This document shows positions 47,464 to 47,859 of a DNA stretch of 47,859 bases, piece after piece. Origin of the DNA: Pelosinus propionicus DSM 13327 (GTDB lineage: Bacteria; Bacillota; Negativicutes; DSM-13327); contig NZ_FOTS01000040.1 in assembly GCF_900114615.1 (NCBI RefSeq), positions 1 to 47,859 on the forward strand, in the 5' to 3' direction. The notes under the pieces were generated by a model, which saw only the letters and a list, made by a program, of their open reading frames with translations, ran no database searches and was not told the origin of the DNA. The number at the start of each line of letters is the position of its first letter. Within the stretch, counting starts at the first letter, position 1. Made by a program: the position numbers and the translations under genes.

Positions 47464-47492
47464 ATTTTACATCTTATAATGGAATAATTCAA
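47464..47492 (-). promoter_or_regulatory. Promoter of the LexA-controlled gene
   Basis: On the minus strand TTGAAT (47492-47487) and TAAAAT (47469-47464) are 17 bp apart, and transcription would begin about 10 bp before the LexA box. LexA binding there would block it. Confidence 0.75.
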
Positions 47493-47600
47493 CATACTAT
47501 TAAACTACCTTTTATTACAATATCTACTTTTTTTCGACAAATAAGAAAAGGGGCTGTCTCAATAAGAAATTGAGATAGTCCCTTATATGTATTAAAAATA

Positions 47601-47632
47601 CAAGAGGCAGGTTCCGAAGAACCTGCCTCTTG
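47601..47632. repeat. Perfect hairpin in the IS1182 leader
   Basis: CAAGAGGCAGGTTC and GAACCTGCCTCTTG pair over 14 bp with a CGAA loop, 19 bp before the transposase ATG. Such leaders often block read-in transcription into the transposase gene. Confidence 0.8.
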
Positions 47633-47650
47633 GTGTAGAATTAAACTGCT

Positions 47651-47859
47651 ATGAAAAACTTTACACATATAAATCCTACAACAAAAACAAATTCATATCA
47701 ACTAGTTTTACCGCTTCCTATCGAAATCCTCATACCAGAAAACGATTCGGTCAGGCTGTTAAGTAAGATAATGGATCAACTTGATTATTCGCTGTTATAC
47801 AAAGCGTATTCTCGTAAAGGCAGAAAATCAGTAGTCTCACCTAAAATGCTTTTCAAAAT
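47651..47859 (+). CDS. IS1182-family transposase, N-terminal part
   Basis: ATG 47651 starts MKNFTHINPTTKTNSYQLVL, then LPIEILIPENDSVRLLSKIM and LDYSLLYKAYSRKGRKSVVS before the window ends. This is the typical N-terminal (DUF772) opening of IS1182 transposases; the DDE core lies outside the window. Confidence 0.9.
   Translation, partial: MKNFTHINPTTKTNSYQLVLPLPIEILIPENDSVRLLSKIMDQLDYSLLYKAYSRKGRKSVVSPKMLFK

Larger units (their letters stand above)
47550..47859 (+). mobile_element. IS1182-family element, left end, cut by window edge
   Basis: The GGGGCTGTCTCAA sequence at 47550-47562 is a typical end of IS1182-type elements and is partly mirrored by TTGAGATAGTCCC at 47570-47582. The transposase gene begins at 47651. 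The phage sequence to the left of 47550 ends without an integrase. Confidence 0.7.

Noticed and set aside
1-47859. CRISPR arrays, tRNA genes or an integrase
   Set aside because: No regularly spaced repeats, no cloverleaf candidates and no tyrosine or serine recombinase motifs were seen on either strand.

Overview
This AT-rich window is almost a complete siphovirus prophage (HK97-type head, long non-contractile tail) from a low-GC Firmicute. Strong AGGAGG ribosome sites, a Bacillus-type LexA box and the gene families all fit that phylum. A diderm class such as Negativicutes is possible but not proven. Both ends of the window lie inside transposase genes (an IS3/IS150-type OrfA at the left, an IS1182-type transposase at the right), so the element is either interrupted by insertion sequences or, more likely, the sequence was cut at repeated IS copies.

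Layout, read in the direction of transcription of nearly all genes (minus strand, right to left). 47.4-45.0 kb is the lysogeny and early control region: a LexA-box-controlled 46-residue protein, a CI-like repressor (plus strand), a 42-bp operator laid over a consensus promoter, a Cro-like protein, an Arc-like ribbon-helix-helix repressor on the plus strand with its own tandem operators, an excisionase-like protein and a CII-like protein. 45.0-37.6 kb is the replication and recombination region: a DUF2303 protein, a DnaD-type replication initiator, a stand-alone DnaI-N-like zinc domain, a deoxyribosyltransferase-like protein, SSB, RusA and many tiny genes. 37.4-31.5 kb is a dense run of small zinc-ribbon and unknown proteins with stop/start overlaps, including an ASCH protein, a PD-(D/E)XK (MmcB-like) protein and a phage ABA-sandwich protein. 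31.3-29.1 kb is a plasmid-style partition cassette (parA, a DUF4176-like gene, a palindrome, parB). 29.0-28.5 kb carries a RinA/ArpU-type late activator followed by a terminator.

The late operon then runs unbroken to the left end: an HNH protein, a DNA methyltransferase, a Terminase_2-type small subunit, an HNH nuclease fused to a P-loop kinase-like domain, a probable cos region, a P27-type small terminase, a proteasome/HslV-like Ntn hydrolase, large terminase, portal, prohead protease, major capsid, connectors, tail completion proteins, tail tube, tail chaperones joined by a textbook -1 frameshift, tape measure (apparent ATT start), a GTA/lambda-like tail tip (DUF2460, DUF2163, NlpC/P60, gpJ), tail fibre with an S74 chaperone, and lysis genes (XhlA-like, holin, amidase, and a possible spanin-like protein). 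Two plus-strand morons with their own promoters (a lipoprotein and a secreted protein) sit between the tape measure and the tail chaperones.

Most striking features: (1) a phage Ntn hydrolase with Thr1/Asp17/Lys33 in exact proteasome register beside the terminase; (2) an SOS-box-controlled tiny acidic gene next to a repressor that lacks a cleavable S24 domain, a candidate antirepressor switch; (3) ParAB with no integrase in view, suggesting a phage-plasmid; (4) two lone plus-strand small genes sharing a leader in which a hairpin hides the ribosome site. No tRNA, rRNA or CRISPR array was seen.
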